A stretch of DNA of 64,000 nt from Devosia sp. (GCF_017744655.1 NZ_JAGIAW010000003.1:62001-126000), one strand, 5' to 3'. Numbered from the stretch's first letter, positions 54,193 to 62,944 are shown. The notes: a model not told the origin generated them from the letters alone. Made by a program: numbers and translations.

Positions 54193-56337
54193 ATGGATCT
54201 GGCACTTTGGCTGATCGTCGCCTGCGGCGGTTTGGCTGTTGTTTATGGCATCGTCACCACGCAGGGCCTGTTAAAGGCTGACGCTGGTTCTGCCCGTATG
54301 CAGGAAATTTCCGCCGCCGTACGCGAAGGCGCTTCGGCCTATCTCAAACGCCAATATACGACCATTGCCATTGTCGGCGTGGTCATCCTCATTGCCGCCT
54401 GGCTGCTCCTGGGCCCGCATGCGGCCGTGGGCTTCCTCATCGGCGCCGTGCTTTCCGGCGCAGCCGGCTTTATCGGCATGAACGTTTCGGTGCGTGCCAA
54501 TGTGCGCGTCGCCCAGGCGGCGATTTCGTCGCTCTCCCGGGGACTTGATCTCGCCTTCAAATCCGGCGCCGTCACCGGCATGTTGGTCGCGGGTCTGGGC
54601 CTTCTGGGCGTCACTCTCTATTTCATCATCCTCACTGGCATGGGCAATGCGCCCACGAGCCGCGTCGTCATCGACTCGCTCGTGGCCCTGAGCTTCGGCG
54701 CTTCGCTGATCTCCATCTTCGCCCGTCTCGGCGGCGGCATTTTTACCAAGGGTGCAGACGTCGGCGGCGATATGGTGGGCAAGGTCGAAGCCGGCATTCC
54801 GGAAGACGATCCGCGCAACCCCGCCACCATTGCAGACAATGTGGGCGACAACGTCGGCGATTGCGCCGGCATGGCCGCCGACCTCTTTGAAACCTATGTG
54901 GTCACCATTGTCGCCACCATGGTTCTGGCGGCGATCATCCTGCCCGAGGCGCTCAAACTCACCGGCATGGTGCTGCCCCTCGCCATTGGCGGGGCCTGCG
55001 TCATCACCTCCATCATCGGCACCTATTTCGTCAAACTGGGTTCCGACAACAACATCATGGGCGCGCTCTATAAGGGCGTCATCGCCTCCGGTGTTCTGTC
55101 GCTCGTCGCCCTGCTGCCAGTCCTCTGGCTGCTCTTTGGCGACATGAACCTTGCCATCGAAACATCAGACAAGGTGTTCACGCCCTGGAGTCTTTTCTGG
55201 TGCGGCGTCGTCGGCCTCGTCATCACGGGCCTGATCATCGTCATCACCGAATATTACACTGGCACCAACCGTCGCCCGGTGAACTCCATTGCGGAAGCCT
55301 CGGTTACCGGCCATGGTACCAATGTCATCCAGGGCCTTGCCGTTTCGCTGGAATCGACCGCCCTGCCGGCCCTGGTCATCATTGCCGGCATCATCGTCAC
55401 CTATTCGCTGGCCGGCCTTTTCGGCATCGCCGTCGCGGTGGCAACCATGCTGGCCCTCGCCGGCATGATCGTGGCGCTCGACGCCTTTGGCCCGGTCACC
55501 GACAATGCCGGCGGCATCGCCGAAATGGCGGGCCTCGACAAGGAAGTGCGCCACAATACCGATGCGCTCGATGCGGTGGGCAATACCACCAAGGCCGTCA
55601 CCAAGGGCTATGCCATCGGTTCGGCCGGTCTCGGCGCCCTTGTGCTCTTTGCTGCCTATACGCAGGACCTGATCTACTTCTCGTCCCTGCCCGATGCGCC
55701 GGCCATCTTTGCCGGCGTCGGCACGCTGGCCTTCTCGCTGGCCGATCCCTATGTCGTCGTCGGCCTCCTCTTCGGTGGTCTCTTGCCGTTCCTCTTCGGT
55801 GGCATGTCCATGACTGCCGTCGGTCGCGCCGCCCAGTCGGTCGTCGTCGAAGTGCGCCGCCAGTTCAAGGAAAAGCCAGGCATCATGGCCGGCACCGACA
55901 AGCCAGACTATGGCCGCGCCGTCGACATGCTGACAAAAGCCGCGATCAAGGAAATGATTGTTCCGTCCTTGCTGCCTGTCCTTAGCCCCATCCTCGTCTT
56001 CGTCATCATCAACTGGATCGCTGGCCCTGCCGCCGGTTTCTCCGCCCTCGGCGCCATGCTGATGGGGGTGATCGTGACGGGCCTCTTCGTCGCCATCTCC
56101 ATGACCGCCGGCGGCGGCGCCTGGGACAATGCCAAGAAGAGTTTTGAAGACGGATTTACCGACAGCCACGGCGTCAAGCATTTCAAGGGCTCAGACGCCC
56201 ACAAGGCCTCCGTCACCGGCGACACCGTTGGCGATCCCTACAAGGACACTGCCGGTCCGGCCGTCAATCCGATGATCAAGATCACCAATATCGTGGCCCT
56301 GCTGCTGCTGGCCGTGCTGGCGCATATGGGTAGCTAG
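54193..56337 (+). CDS. hppA: Membrane-bound H+-translocating pyrophosphatase (K+-independent type)
   Basis: Couples PPi hydrolysis to proton pumping across the inner membrane (714 aa, about 16 helices). The active site is intact: [42 protein letters not shown], and [28 protein letters not shown] at about residues 463-472 has lysine at K467; published mutagenesis links lysine here to K+-independent enzymes and alanine to K+-dependent ones. ATG 54193 gives [14 protein letters not shown] terminator follows. Confidence 0.96.
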   Translation: MDLALWLIVACGGLAVVYGIVTTQGLLKADAGSARMQEISAAVREGASAYLKRQYTTIAIVGVVILIAAWLLLGPHAAVGFLIGAVLSGAAGFIGMNVSVRANVRVAQAAISSLSRGLDLAFKSGAVTGMLVAGLGLLGVTLYFIILTGMGNAPTSRVVIDSLVALSFGASLISIFARLGGGIFTKGADVGGDMVGKVEAGIPEDDPRNPATIADNVGDNVGDCAGMAADLFETYVVTIVATMVLAAIILPEALKLTGMVLPLAIGGACVITSIIGTYFVKLGSDNNIMGALYKGVIASGVLSLVALLPVLWLLFGDMNLAIETSDKVFTPWSLFWCGVVGLVITGLIIVITEYYTGTNRRPVNSIAEASVTGHGTNVIQGLAVSLESTALPALVIIAGIIVTYSLAGLFGIAVAVATMLALAGMIVALDAFGPVTDNAGGIAEMAGLDKEVRHNTDALDAVGNTTKAVTKGYAIGSAGLGALVLFAAYTQDLIYFSSLPDAPAIFAGVGTLAFSLADPYVVVGLLFGGLLPFLFGGMSMTAVGRAAQSVVVEVRRQFKEKPGIMAGTDKPDYGRAVDMLTKAAIKEMIVPSLLPVLSPILVFVIINWIAGPAAGFSALGAMLMGVIVTGLFVAISMTAGGGAWDNAKKSFEDGFTDSHGVKHFKGSDAHKASVTGDTVGDPYKDTAGPAVNPMIKITNIVALLLLAVLAHMGS

Positions 56338-56364
56338 GCAGACGCAGTCTACACTGAATTGAAG

Positions 56365-56390
56365 AAGGCCCGGGAGCAATCCCGGGCCTT
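56365..56390 (+). terminator. Intrinsic terminator of hppA
   Basis: AAGGCCCGGGA, loop GCAA, TCCCGGGCCTT: an 11-bp stem, followed by GCTGTCG rather than a T tract. Confidence 0.7.
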
Positions 56391-56472
56391 GCTGTCGTTA
56401 AAAGGCACAATATTGGACTTGTATGTCGAACGTTCATTTCCCTAAATTTATTCAAATGGGAGAATCGATCCG

Positions 56473-57876
56473 GTGCTGACTTTTGCGACTGAGTTTCCGG
56501 TACATCAGAATACAACATCCAGTGATTTCCTTTCCACAATGCGCGATTGGGTCGAAAAGTCACCTTTTACTGGTCTTTCTGAAGGTGATCTGGCGGACCT
56601 TTCTCCTAATAAGGAGTTCTTTAAGAAGGGAAGAGATCACTCCGTAAGGTCAATAGGCATTGTTAGGCCAAACGGGGAGGAGTTTGTCGCGTTTCGCAAT
56701 TCAACGCTGGACGCTGGAATCAGCTGGGAGACCGCCGTAGTTTTTTCGAAAAGCTCCGCTGGTTCGTGGATTGGTATTCGGACATCCAACGAGTCGCATC
56801 AGCCCGTTTCCAAACTACCAGCCGCCAAGAAGCCTTACGCCGTGAGACTGCTTTTGCAACGGCTTGGTGGGGCCGTGGACGGCGCTCTGGTGGTGAGTGA
56901 CTCGCCGGTCTGGCTAACCAATAGCGACATCGATTTGGCCGCGCGCCTTCTGAACGGTGAGGCGGGATGTCGATTGCCAGTTGTTTATCTAAGTTGCGGA
57001 TTTGACGGCAAGTACGCAATTGATCCCAATCAATTCTCAAAAGATTTGTCTGGGATGGCTCATGTTGTCGTTGAACCAAATAGGCCGTTTTCTAGACGTC
57101 TGCAGATAGATGTTTCTTCACAAAATGTATATGGCGGCGCCGTCGGTATCTACTGGCCCCAAGGAACAGGACGGCGGAAATTTTTCTCTGAAGAATTGGA
57201 TTCTCCGGAGGTTTTGAAATGGGCGATAACAGATGAAGTTCGAGGAGCGTTATTAAATCGACGGCCTCTACCCCAGTGCACTTGGGAGGCGGTGGAGAGT
57301 GAGGTTCGTCGCAACGAATACGAAATGCTCAAGTCGGGCGGCTCGAAAGAGCTATCAGAATACGTCGCGACCTTTGATGCTGATCTCTCTGCGCGGGACC
57401 GACAAATTGAGGTCGCAGAACAAGAAATCGCACGTCTGCAGCGAGAAATTGTTAGGCTCCAGTCGCAGGAGGCTTCAAGCGTAGGAGCGATTGTCCAGCC
57501 AGGTTCTGAGCAGAACTTGTATTCCGGCGAGATAGCAAGCGTGTTGGGCGATGCGCTTCGAGATTGTGCGGATCGGTATCCGGATGATAGCCGAAGAGGG
57601 CACATACTTCGCTCTTTTGCTAATGCAAACCCAAGTAACGACATTGCTCGCAATAATCGTGATAGAATAAAATCTTTGTTGCGTGACTATAGATCGATGG
57701 ATGCTCCTACTAGAGCGGGCCTTGAGGCACTAGGATTTTCTGTTACTGAAGAAGGTAAACATATTAAACTCGTCTATCAGGACGATGATCGATATACGTT
57801 TATTCTGCCCAAGTCTGGAAGTGATCGGCGGGGTGGACTTAATTCTGCGAGCGACATCGCCAAGCGTATTTTCTAA
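56473..57876 (+). CDS. Orphan protein with HicA-like C-terminal domain
   Basis: A 467-residue protein that I do not recognise as a whole. Residues about 1-290 form an uncharacterised region (HQNTTSSDFLSTMRDWVEKS; GALVVSDSPVWLTNSDIDLAARLLNG; LSGMAHVVVEPNRPFSRRL; YGGAVGIYWPQGTGRRKFF). A coiled coil follows (about 303-334, ARDRQIEVAEQEIARLQREI). The C-terminus (about 417-467) resembles a HicA RNase fold: GF, GKHIKLVY with His430 at the position of the HicA catalytic histidine, and a G-x-N-S-A-S-D-I end. It is AT-richer than its neighbours and flanked by terminator and repeat, so it may be an accessory gene. Confidence 0.75.
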   Translation: MLTFATEFPVHQNTTSSDFLSTMRDWVEKSPFTGLSEGDLADLSPNKEFFKKGRDHSVRSIGIVRPNGEEFVAFRNSTLDAGISWETAVVFSKSSAGSWIGIRTSNESHQPVSKLPAAKKPYAVRLLLQRLGGAVDGALVVSDSPVWLTNSDIDLAARLLNGEAGCRLPVVYLSCGFDGKYAIDPNQFSKDLSGMAHVVVEPNRPFSRRLQIDVSSQNVYGGAVGIYWPQGTGRRKFFSEELDSPEVLKWAITDEVRGALLNRRPLPQCTWEAVESEVRRNEYEMLKSGGSKELSEYVATFDADLSARDRQIEVAEQEIARLQREIVRLQSQEASSVGAIVQPGSEQNLYSGEIASVLGDALRDCADRYPDDSRRGHILRSFANANPSNDIARNNRDRIKSLLRDYRSMDAPTRAGLEALGFSVTEEGKHIKLVYQDDDRYTFILPKSGSDRRGGLNSASDIAKRIF

Positions 57877-58212
57877 TTTTACTATTCAGTTTATCCCCGC
57901 CCCCTCCACCCCGGCGTAAAATCAAAAAATTCCCCGCACGGGACGGAGTCGAGACGGACGGCTGCGGGGATGCTGAGCGCACGGGACCGTTCCCGTGTGG
58001 GTTCGGGGGCTGGCCGCATGCGACGAGCGATCAAGTGCCGCTAAAAGTCCTGTCCAAAAAATCAGCGCCCCGAGGCGGTTTCGTCTCACTAACTAAAATA
58101 CTCAGGGGCGAAAGCGCCTCGGGGTCCGTTCCTCTTGCAAAAACCTGACGCGGAGACGCGGGCAGGGTGGTGGTGTTGGCAATTGCACCTGCGCTTTTCG
58201 CCTATCCACGGT
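57877..58212. other. Structured intergenic region (candidate RNA)
   Basis: No gene is seen in the 550-base gap 57877-58426. Bases 57933-57972 pair CCCCGCA with TGCGGGG; GCACGGGA / TTCCCGTGT follows near 57980; and a 16-bp near-perfect hairpin lies at 58068-58124 (CCCCGAGGCGGTTTCG / CGAAAGCGCCTCGGGG). The stretch does not match SRP RNA, tmRNA, RNase P or 6S patterns that I know. The rest is a family A repeat (58213) and an unremarkable 150 bases. Confidence 0.4.
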
Positions 58213-58276
58213 GTCATTCCCGCGAAAGCGCGAACCCCCGTTTGGAAACGGAGGTCCCCGCTTTCGCGGGGATGAC
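58213..58276. repeat. Palindromic intergenic repeat, family A, copy 4 (diverged)
   Basis: Arms GTCATTCCCGCGAAAGCGCG and CCCGCTTTCGCGGGGATGAC around an imperfect loop; two substitutions in the left arm relative to copies 2 and 3. Confidence 0.82.
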
Positions 58277-58426
58277 ATAGGGAAAATCTGAAAGTCAGCG
58301 TATGCCGGGGCCGAGCGTGACGACCGGCAGGGCACAAAACACCAAAACAAAATTTGTCGAACTTTTCTCCCCCCATTCGTCGCATCAGCAATCGGGCAGG
58401 GGGCCCGGACAGCAAGCAGGGACAAA

Positions 58427-58978
58427 ATGCGTAAAGTGATTGCGGGCCTTTTTCATTCCGTCGATGGCGTGGTCGAAGCACCGAACCTCTTTCAGTTCGA
58501 TTCTTTCGATGATGAGCTGGCCCAGGAAATGGGGGCCATCATGGGCAGTATCGGCACGGTGCTGATGGGCCGCGTGGGCTATTCCGAATGGGCGGGTTAT
58601 TGGCCCAATGCCCAGCAGGACCTCGATTTTGCCGGCTTCATCAATGGGATCGAAAAATTCGTTGCCTCGGAAACGCTGCAGCCGTTGGACCTGACCTGGA
58701 GCAATGCCCATTTGATTGAGAGCGACTTTCTCGATTTCGTCCGCGACTTGAAAGCGGGCAAAGGCGGCGATATCTGCGCCATGGGTGGCATTTCGCTAGT
58801 GCGGCAGCTGGTCTTTGCCGGGCTGATGGACGAATTGACGCTGATCACCCATCCGGTCATTGCCGGCACCGGACGGCACCTGTTCGAGTCCGGGGATCCG
58901 ACGACGCGGCTCGAACTGATCCGCGCCCGCACCACGTCCAAGGGCAATGTGGTGCAGGTCTATCGGCGGTTCGGTTAG
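58427..58978 (+). CDS. Dihydrofolate reductase-fold (RibD C-terminal) protein
   Basis: A 183-residue RibD_C/DHFR-like reductase: RKVIAGLFHSVDGVVEAPN, GSIGTVLMGRVGYSEW, DICAMGGISLVRQLVFAGLMDELTLITHPVIAGTGRHLF. Stand-alone members probably reduce small heterocyclic substrates with NAD(P)H but are mostly uncharacterised. ATG 58427 is preceded by AGCAGGGAC. A family B repeat follows the stop. Confidence 0.92.
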   Translation: MRKVIAGLFHSVDGVVEAPNLFQFDSFDDELAQEMGAIMGSIGTVLMGRVGYSEWAGYWPNAQQDLDFAGFINGIEKFVASETLQPLDLTWSNAHLIESDFLDFVRDLKAGKGGDICAMGGISLVRQLVFAGLMDELTLITHPVIAGTGRHLFESGDPTTRLELIRARTTSKGNVVQVYRRFG

Positions 58979-58990
58979 CACTCTCAACTC

Positions 58991-59085
58991 GTCGTCATTG
59001 CCGGGCTTGTCCCGGCAATCCATCTCTGGGAGGCACGCCATCCCTCGGATGGCATGGACCACGGGGACGAGCCCGGTGGTGACGA
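58991..59085. repeat. Palindromic intergenic repeat, family B, copy 3
   Basis: Starts GTCGTCATTGCCGGGCTTGT and ends GAGCCCGGTGGTGACGAC, centre GCCATCC/GGATGGC. It lies between the convergent DHFR-like and VOC genes. Confidence 0.88.
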
Positions 59086-59102
59086 CTGAGGAGGCAGCGG
59101 TC

Positions 59103-59486
59103 CTACTTCACCGATCGCGGCAGGTCGCCCGATTGCCAGAGGCCGAGGCCAAAGCCATCCGGGTCCAGAAAGTCGGCGCTCCAGCCGCCGGGGGCTTCAG
59201 AAACCGGGGTGACGATATTGACGCCCTTTTGCGCCAGTTCGCTCACCACATCGTCGATGCCGCCCTCGTCGAGTTCGAAGACGATGGCCGGCGTATTACC
59301 GCGTTGTCCTTCCTGCTGGAAGAAGATCAAGTCGGGGCCGTTTTCAATGGAACCCTGCAGCCAGAAGGGTTCGGTACCCTCCATGCGTTCGAGGCCGAGG
59401 CCCAGCGTTTCGTTATAAAAACTTTCGGTGCGAAGGATATCGCTGACATAGAAGACGATGCTGACGTTCTTGGGCTTGAGGCTCAT
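59103..59486 (-). CDS. VOC-family (glyoxalase-like) protein
   Basis: A 127-residue vicinal oxygen chelate protein: VSIVFYVSDILRTESFYNETLGL, PDLIFFQQEGQ, PAIVFELDEGGIDDVVSELAQKG, and SADFLDPDGFGLGLWQSG. Metal-ligand residues typical of glyoxalase are not clearly all present, so the activity is open. ATG 59486 has GGAG eight bases upstream. It follows the sigma factor gene by 28 bases on the same strand and is probably co-transcribed with it. Confidence 0.9.
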   Translation of the reverse strand: MSLKPKNVSIVFYVSDILRTESFYNETLGLGLERMEGTEPFWLQGSIENGPDLIFFQQEGQRGNTPAIVFELDEGGIDDVVSELAQKGVNIVTPVSEAPGGWSADFLDPDGFGLGLWQSGDLPRSVK

Positions 59487-59514
59487 GGCAGGCTCCAATC
59501 TGGGTTACGTCAGC

Positions 59515-60114
59515 CTATTGCCGCGGCGTCTCATTTTGTGAGCGCTTTATCAGAAAAAGATGCCCGTCGGGGTCGTGGCTGGCAAAAACCCCGCCATGAC
59601 GGAGGAGCGCGGGCAGGAGAATGTCGCGGATGCGGCCATAGGCGAGGTCGAGATTAAGCCCGGTCAATTCATCCGGTGCCGCCAGTCCCTTGCTCGCAAG
59701 ATGCCGCTTCAGCGCCGAAATGCGTTGGCGCAGGGCGGTGTCGGGCAAGTGGAGCAAATAAGCGATTTCGCGCCGGTTATGCCCGGTCAGCACCAGGGCT
59801 GCTAAAGTGCGCAAAGCAGGGGGGAGGCCGGAGAGAATGTCGTCCTGTTTGGTATCGTCGGCCTTTGCTGCCGGCGCCCGTGCCGCGTGCCAGGCGGTTT
59901 CGCGCCCCTTGCGTCGGCGTGCCGTGCGCGCCTCCATGCGGGCGCGGTTGCGCACGACGCCAGTCAGCCAGCGGGCATTTTCGGGCGTTTCGATATCGCT
60001 GCGGCCCGCGGTGATGGCCGATATCAGTGCCTCCTGCACCACGTCTTCCGCTTCGGCGGCGGTATGTTCCCGCGCAGCGATGGAGAGGAGCTGCGCATAA
60101 AGGCGGCCGCGCAT
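59515..60114 (-). CDS. Sigma-70 family (ECF-type) sigma factor with C-terminal extension
   Basis: A 199-residue sigma factor. Region 2 is short at the N-terminus: LYAQLLSIAAREHTAAEAEDVVQEALISAI, then NARWLTGVVRNRARMEAR. Region 4 is LPPALRTLAALVLTGHNRREIAYLLHLPDTALRQRISALKRHL. The last 60 residues form an extension containing ASHDPDGHLFLI, a VOC-like strand motif. No anti-sigma factor is adjacent. ATG 60114 lies six bases after the PAS-GGDEF-EAL stop, indicating an operon with it and with the VOC gene. Confidence 0.87.
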   Translation of the reverse strand: MRGRLYAQLLSIAAREHTAAEAEDVVQEALISAITAGRSDIETPENARWLTGVVRNRARMEARTARRRKGRETAWHAARAPAAKADDTKQDDILSGLPPALRTLAALVLTGHNRREIAYLLHLPDTALRQRISALKRHLASKGLAAPDELTGLNLDLAYGRIRDILLPALLRHGGVFASHDPDGHLFLIKRSQNETPRQ

Positions 60115-60120
60115 CTTGGG

Positions 60121-62235
60121 CTAAGAAGCCTGGGCGAGGGCAATTTCCTCGCTCAAGAGGTTCGCCAGCGCCGTGTCGGAAATGGGCGGAGAGAACAAAA
60201 ATCCTTGCACCTCGGAAACGCCCTGGGCGCGCACCAGCGAGAGCTGTTCTTCGGTTTCGACCCCTTCCACCGTGGTCGACATGCCCAGCGATTGGCCAAG
60301 CCCGATGACGGCGCGAATGATGGCCTGACTGTCGGCGCGGTCGGCGAGATCGCGAATGAAGGAGCGGTCGATCTTGATCTTGTCGAAGGGGAAAGAGCGC
60401 AAGTACGAGAGCGAGGAATAGCCCGTTCCAAAATCGTCCATGGAAATGCGAACACCCATGGCGCGCAGCTCGTGCAGAGCCTTCAGCGTCGATTCGCTGT
60501 CCGTAAGCAGCAGGCTTTCGGTGATTTCGAGTTCGAGCCGGCTGGGGTCGAGCCGCGCATTGCTGAGCGCGCGGCGCACCTGGGTGACGAGGTCGCGTTG
60601 GCGGAATTGGACCGGGGAGAGATTGACGGCGATACGCACCGATTTGGGCCAGTTGACCGCAGTGGCGCAGGCCTCGTTGAGGACCCACTGGCCGATGGCG
60701 GCGATCAGTCCGGTATCCTCGGCGACGGGCACAAATTCGGCGGGCGACACAGTGCGGCCCTCAAAATCCCAGCGCAGCAGCGCTTCGACGCAGGTGACGC
60801 GGTTTTCCGCAAGGCCGAGGAGCGGCTGGTACATCAGCCGGAACTCGTTCCGGCTCAGCGCCAGGCGCAGGCCGGCCTCGATCAGGCGGCGCTGCTGCAA
60901 TTCGGCATCCATGCCGGTTTCGAAGAAGTGGTAGGTAGAACGGCCTTCGCTTTTAGCCTTATAGAGCGCGAGATCGGCATTCTTGACCAGCGTATCAGTG
61001 GTCAGGCCGTCTCCGGGCCCGACAGCAATGCCGACGCTGGCACCGATTTCGATCTGCTGGCCGCGGATATTCATCGGGGCGCACATAGTCTTGGTAATGC
61101 GATCGGCAACGCGTGCGGCCGTATCGGCGCTGTCGATGGGACGCAAGAGCAGCGCGAATTCGTCGCCGCCAAGGCGGGCAAGCAGGTCCGTTTCCCGGGT
61201 CGTGCCCCAAAGGCGCACCGCGGCCTGCTTTATCACTTCGTCGCCGACGGCATGACCGAGCGTGTCGTTGACGGCCTTGAAGTGGTCGAGGTCGATATAG
61301 AGCACGGCCGCCATTTCGCCACGCTGCAAGCAGGCTTCGGTGCGGGCCATTTCCTCAAGGAACTCGGCTCGATTGGGCAGGTCGGTCAGCGCGTCGTGCC
61401 GGGCAAGGTGATGAATGCGCGCCTCGTTCTGGCGCTGCTCGGTTATGTCTTCGTGTGTCGATACCCAACCACCATCCTTCATCGGATGGTGTTGCATCAG
61501 GATGACGCGGCCATTGAGTTCATGGATGTTCTTGCCATATTCGCGCTTGGCGATGACCTCGCGGCGCCAGATGATGTAGTCTTCGCGATCGCCACCGGCG
61601 CTCATGCCCTCGTCAAAGAGGTGCCCCAGAATGTCTTCGAGCTGCGCACCGGGGCGCACGTATTCTTCGGGTAGATTGTAGATGCGCGAATAGGGCTCAT
61701 TGCAGATGACGAGCCGCCCCTTGGCGTCCATCATGCAAAGACCGATGGAAATGTTATTCACGGCCGCGTCGAGCCGGATATTCTGGCGTTCCAGCTCCAG
61801 CTTCCGCTTCTGTACGGATTCGGACATCTGGATTTCGTCGGTGACGTCTTCATGCGTCACCACCCAGCCGAGCTTTTCGGAATAGATATGGGCGGTTTCG
61901 ACGATGCGACCGCCATAGACCACTTCCTGGCTCTTGGTGCGCATGCCGCCGCGATTGGAGAGCAGGTCGCTCGTATAGGCCTCGTAGAAGGCATCCGGGC
62001 TCTGGCCGGGATGGTTGCCGAGCTTGTGGGAGAGGTGCACGACCTCTTCGAGCGTCATGCCCTTGCGGATAGCGTCTTCGGAAAAGCCGTAAAATTCGCG
62101 ATAGTTCTTGTTCCACATGACCAGCCGGAACTGCGGCGACCATACACAAAAACCATAGGGGATGTTTTCCAGCGCAGCATCAAGCAGCAGCGCGTCAGCG
62201 ACGTCGGTCGTGCCAGCGTCCAGTTCCCCCATCAA
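60121..62235 (-). CDS. PAS-PAS-GGDEF-EAL c-di-GMP signalling protein
   Basis: A 704-residue cytoplasmic protein. Two PAS-like sensor domains (about 20-130: ALENIPYGFCVWSPQFRLVMWNKNYREFYG; about 150-265: DAAVNNISIGLCMMDAKGRLVICNEPYSRIY) precede GGDEF (intact motif at 356-360, RLGGDEFALL) and EAL (motif at 484-486 in VEALLRWDFEG, with DDFGTGYSSLSYL and KIDRSF). Both enzymatic signatures are intact. A CtrA box lies at 62289-62303, 54 bases upstream of the ATG. It heads an operon with the sigma factor and the VOC gene. Confidence 0.93.
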   Translation of the reverse strand: MMGELDAGTTDVADALLLDAALENIPYGFCVWSPQFRLVMWNKNYREFYGFSEDAIRKGMTLEEVVHLSHKLGNHPGQSPDAFYEAYTSDLLSNRGGMRTKSQEVVYGGRIVETAHIYSEKLGWVVTHEDVTDEIQMSESVQKRKLELERQNIRLDAAVNNISIGLCMMDAKGRLVICNEPYSRIYNLPEEYVRPGAQLEDILGHLFDEGMSAGGDREDYIIWRREVIAKREYGKNIHELNGRVILMQHHPMKDGGWVSTHEDITEQRQNEARIHHLARHDALTDLPNRAEFLEEMARTEACLQRGEMAAVLYIDLDHFKAVNDTLGHAVGDEVIKQAAVRLWGTTRETDLLARLGGDEFALLLRPIDSADTAARVADRITKTMCAPMNIRGQQIEIGASVGIAVGPGDGLTTDTLVKNADLALYKAKSEGRSTYHFFETGMDAELQQRRLIEAGLRLALSRNEFRLMYQPLLGLAENRVTCVEALLRWDFEGRTVSPAEFVPVAEDTGLIAAIGQWVLNEACATAVNWPKSVRIAVNLSPVQFRQRDLVTQVRRALSNARLDPSRLELEITESLLLTDSESTLKALHELRAMGVRISMDDFGTGYSSLSYLRSFPFDKIKIDRSFIRDLADRADSQAIIRAVIGLGQSLGMSTTVEGVETEEQLSLVRAQGVSEVQGFLFSPPISDTALANLLSEEIALAQAS

Positions 62236-62288
62236 TATCCCTCTGTGTCATTCTTTCATGACGCTTTGGTGAAGCTAAAGGCAGGGGC

Positions 62289-62303
62289 TTAACGCAGACT
62301 TAA
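62289..62303. promoter_or_regulatory. CtrA box upstream of the PAS-GGDEF-EAL operon
   Basis: TTAACGCAGACTTAA is an exact TTAA-N7-TTAA. It overlaps the stop codon of the CPT-like gene (62300-62302). Confidence 0.75.
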
Positions 62304-62944
62304 ATCGATGACGCGAATGAATTTGCAGTCCTGTGAGAGAGGGCGGGCGAGGCCGGTGGATCGGCCAGCAATGCTGCGATTTGGGTCACGCCTTGCTCAG
62401 GCGTAAGGCGGCCCATGTCGAGCCGCAAATCGTAGTCCTTGCCGCGGTGCACGCCGTCCTGCCAGCGGAGCACGGGCGGGGGCGGGATATCGCCGGTCGC
62501 ATAAAATCCACCCTGCGGGTCGGCATTGCGGCGGCGCATGATCTCGTCGATGTCGCAGTCTACCCCGATCAACAGGGCGCCGAGTGGACCAAGGACTGAC
62601 GCGGCTCGATCGAGAATGCCCAGAGGAACGGAATAATCCTCGTGCATGCCGAGGTCGGCGACGATGTCGAAACCTGCTTCCGCCTGCAAGCGGATGGTTG
62701 CGAAGAGCAGGTCGTAGAGTCTTGTCACGGCCGGTTCGAGATCGGGCCGTTCGCCGCCGGGGCGAAGGCCAATGCCGGGCGTGAGGCCTTGTGGCAGCGT
62801 CGCCACAAAGCTGTCGACACCGGTGTTGAGCCAGGTGCCGGGAACGCTAGTCTGGATCGCCCGGGCAAGGCTGGATTTGCCCGAGCGCGGCGCGCCATTG
62901 AGAATAACCACGCGCCCAAGGCGCGTCGCGTCGCTAGAAGACAT
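62300..62944 (-). CDS. Chloramphenicol phosphotransferase-like kinase
   Basis: A 214-residue P-loop protein of the CPT family. Walker A is LNGAPRSGKSSLA (about 15-27), then TWLNTGVDSFVATLPQG, DIVADLGMHEDYS, and LLIGVDCDIDEIMRRRNAD. Such proteins phosphorylate hydroxyl groups in chloramphenicol in Streptomyces, but most homologues have no known substrate, and resistance should not be inferred. The gap to lysE (166 bases) has no gene. Confidence 0.87.
   Translation of the reverse strand: MSSSDATRLGRVVILNGAPRSGKSSLARAIQTSVPGTWLNTGVDSFVATLPQGLTPGIGLRPGGERPDLEPAVTRLYDLLFATIRLQAEAGFDIVADLGMHEDYSVPLGILDRAASVLGPLGALLIGVDCDIDEIMRRRNADPQGGFYATGDIPPPPVLRWQDGVHRGKDYDLRLDMGRLTPEQGVTQIAALLADPPASPALSHRTANSFASSI

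Noticed and set aside
58089..58481. Minus-strand frame over the structured gap before the DHFR-like gene
   Set aside because: Its codons run through a family A repeat (REP-derived peptide HPRESGDL) and the hairpin, so it is unlikely to be a protein.
59887..61674. Long plus-strand frame (595 codons) opposite the sigma factor and PAS-GGDEF-EAL genes
   Set aside because: It spans two real genes on the other strand and shows no domain; GC-rich DNA commonly leaves antisense frames open.
62300..62944. CPT-like kinase as a chloramphenicol resistance gene
   Set aside because: Only fold-level similarity is visible; most homologues have no link to resistance.
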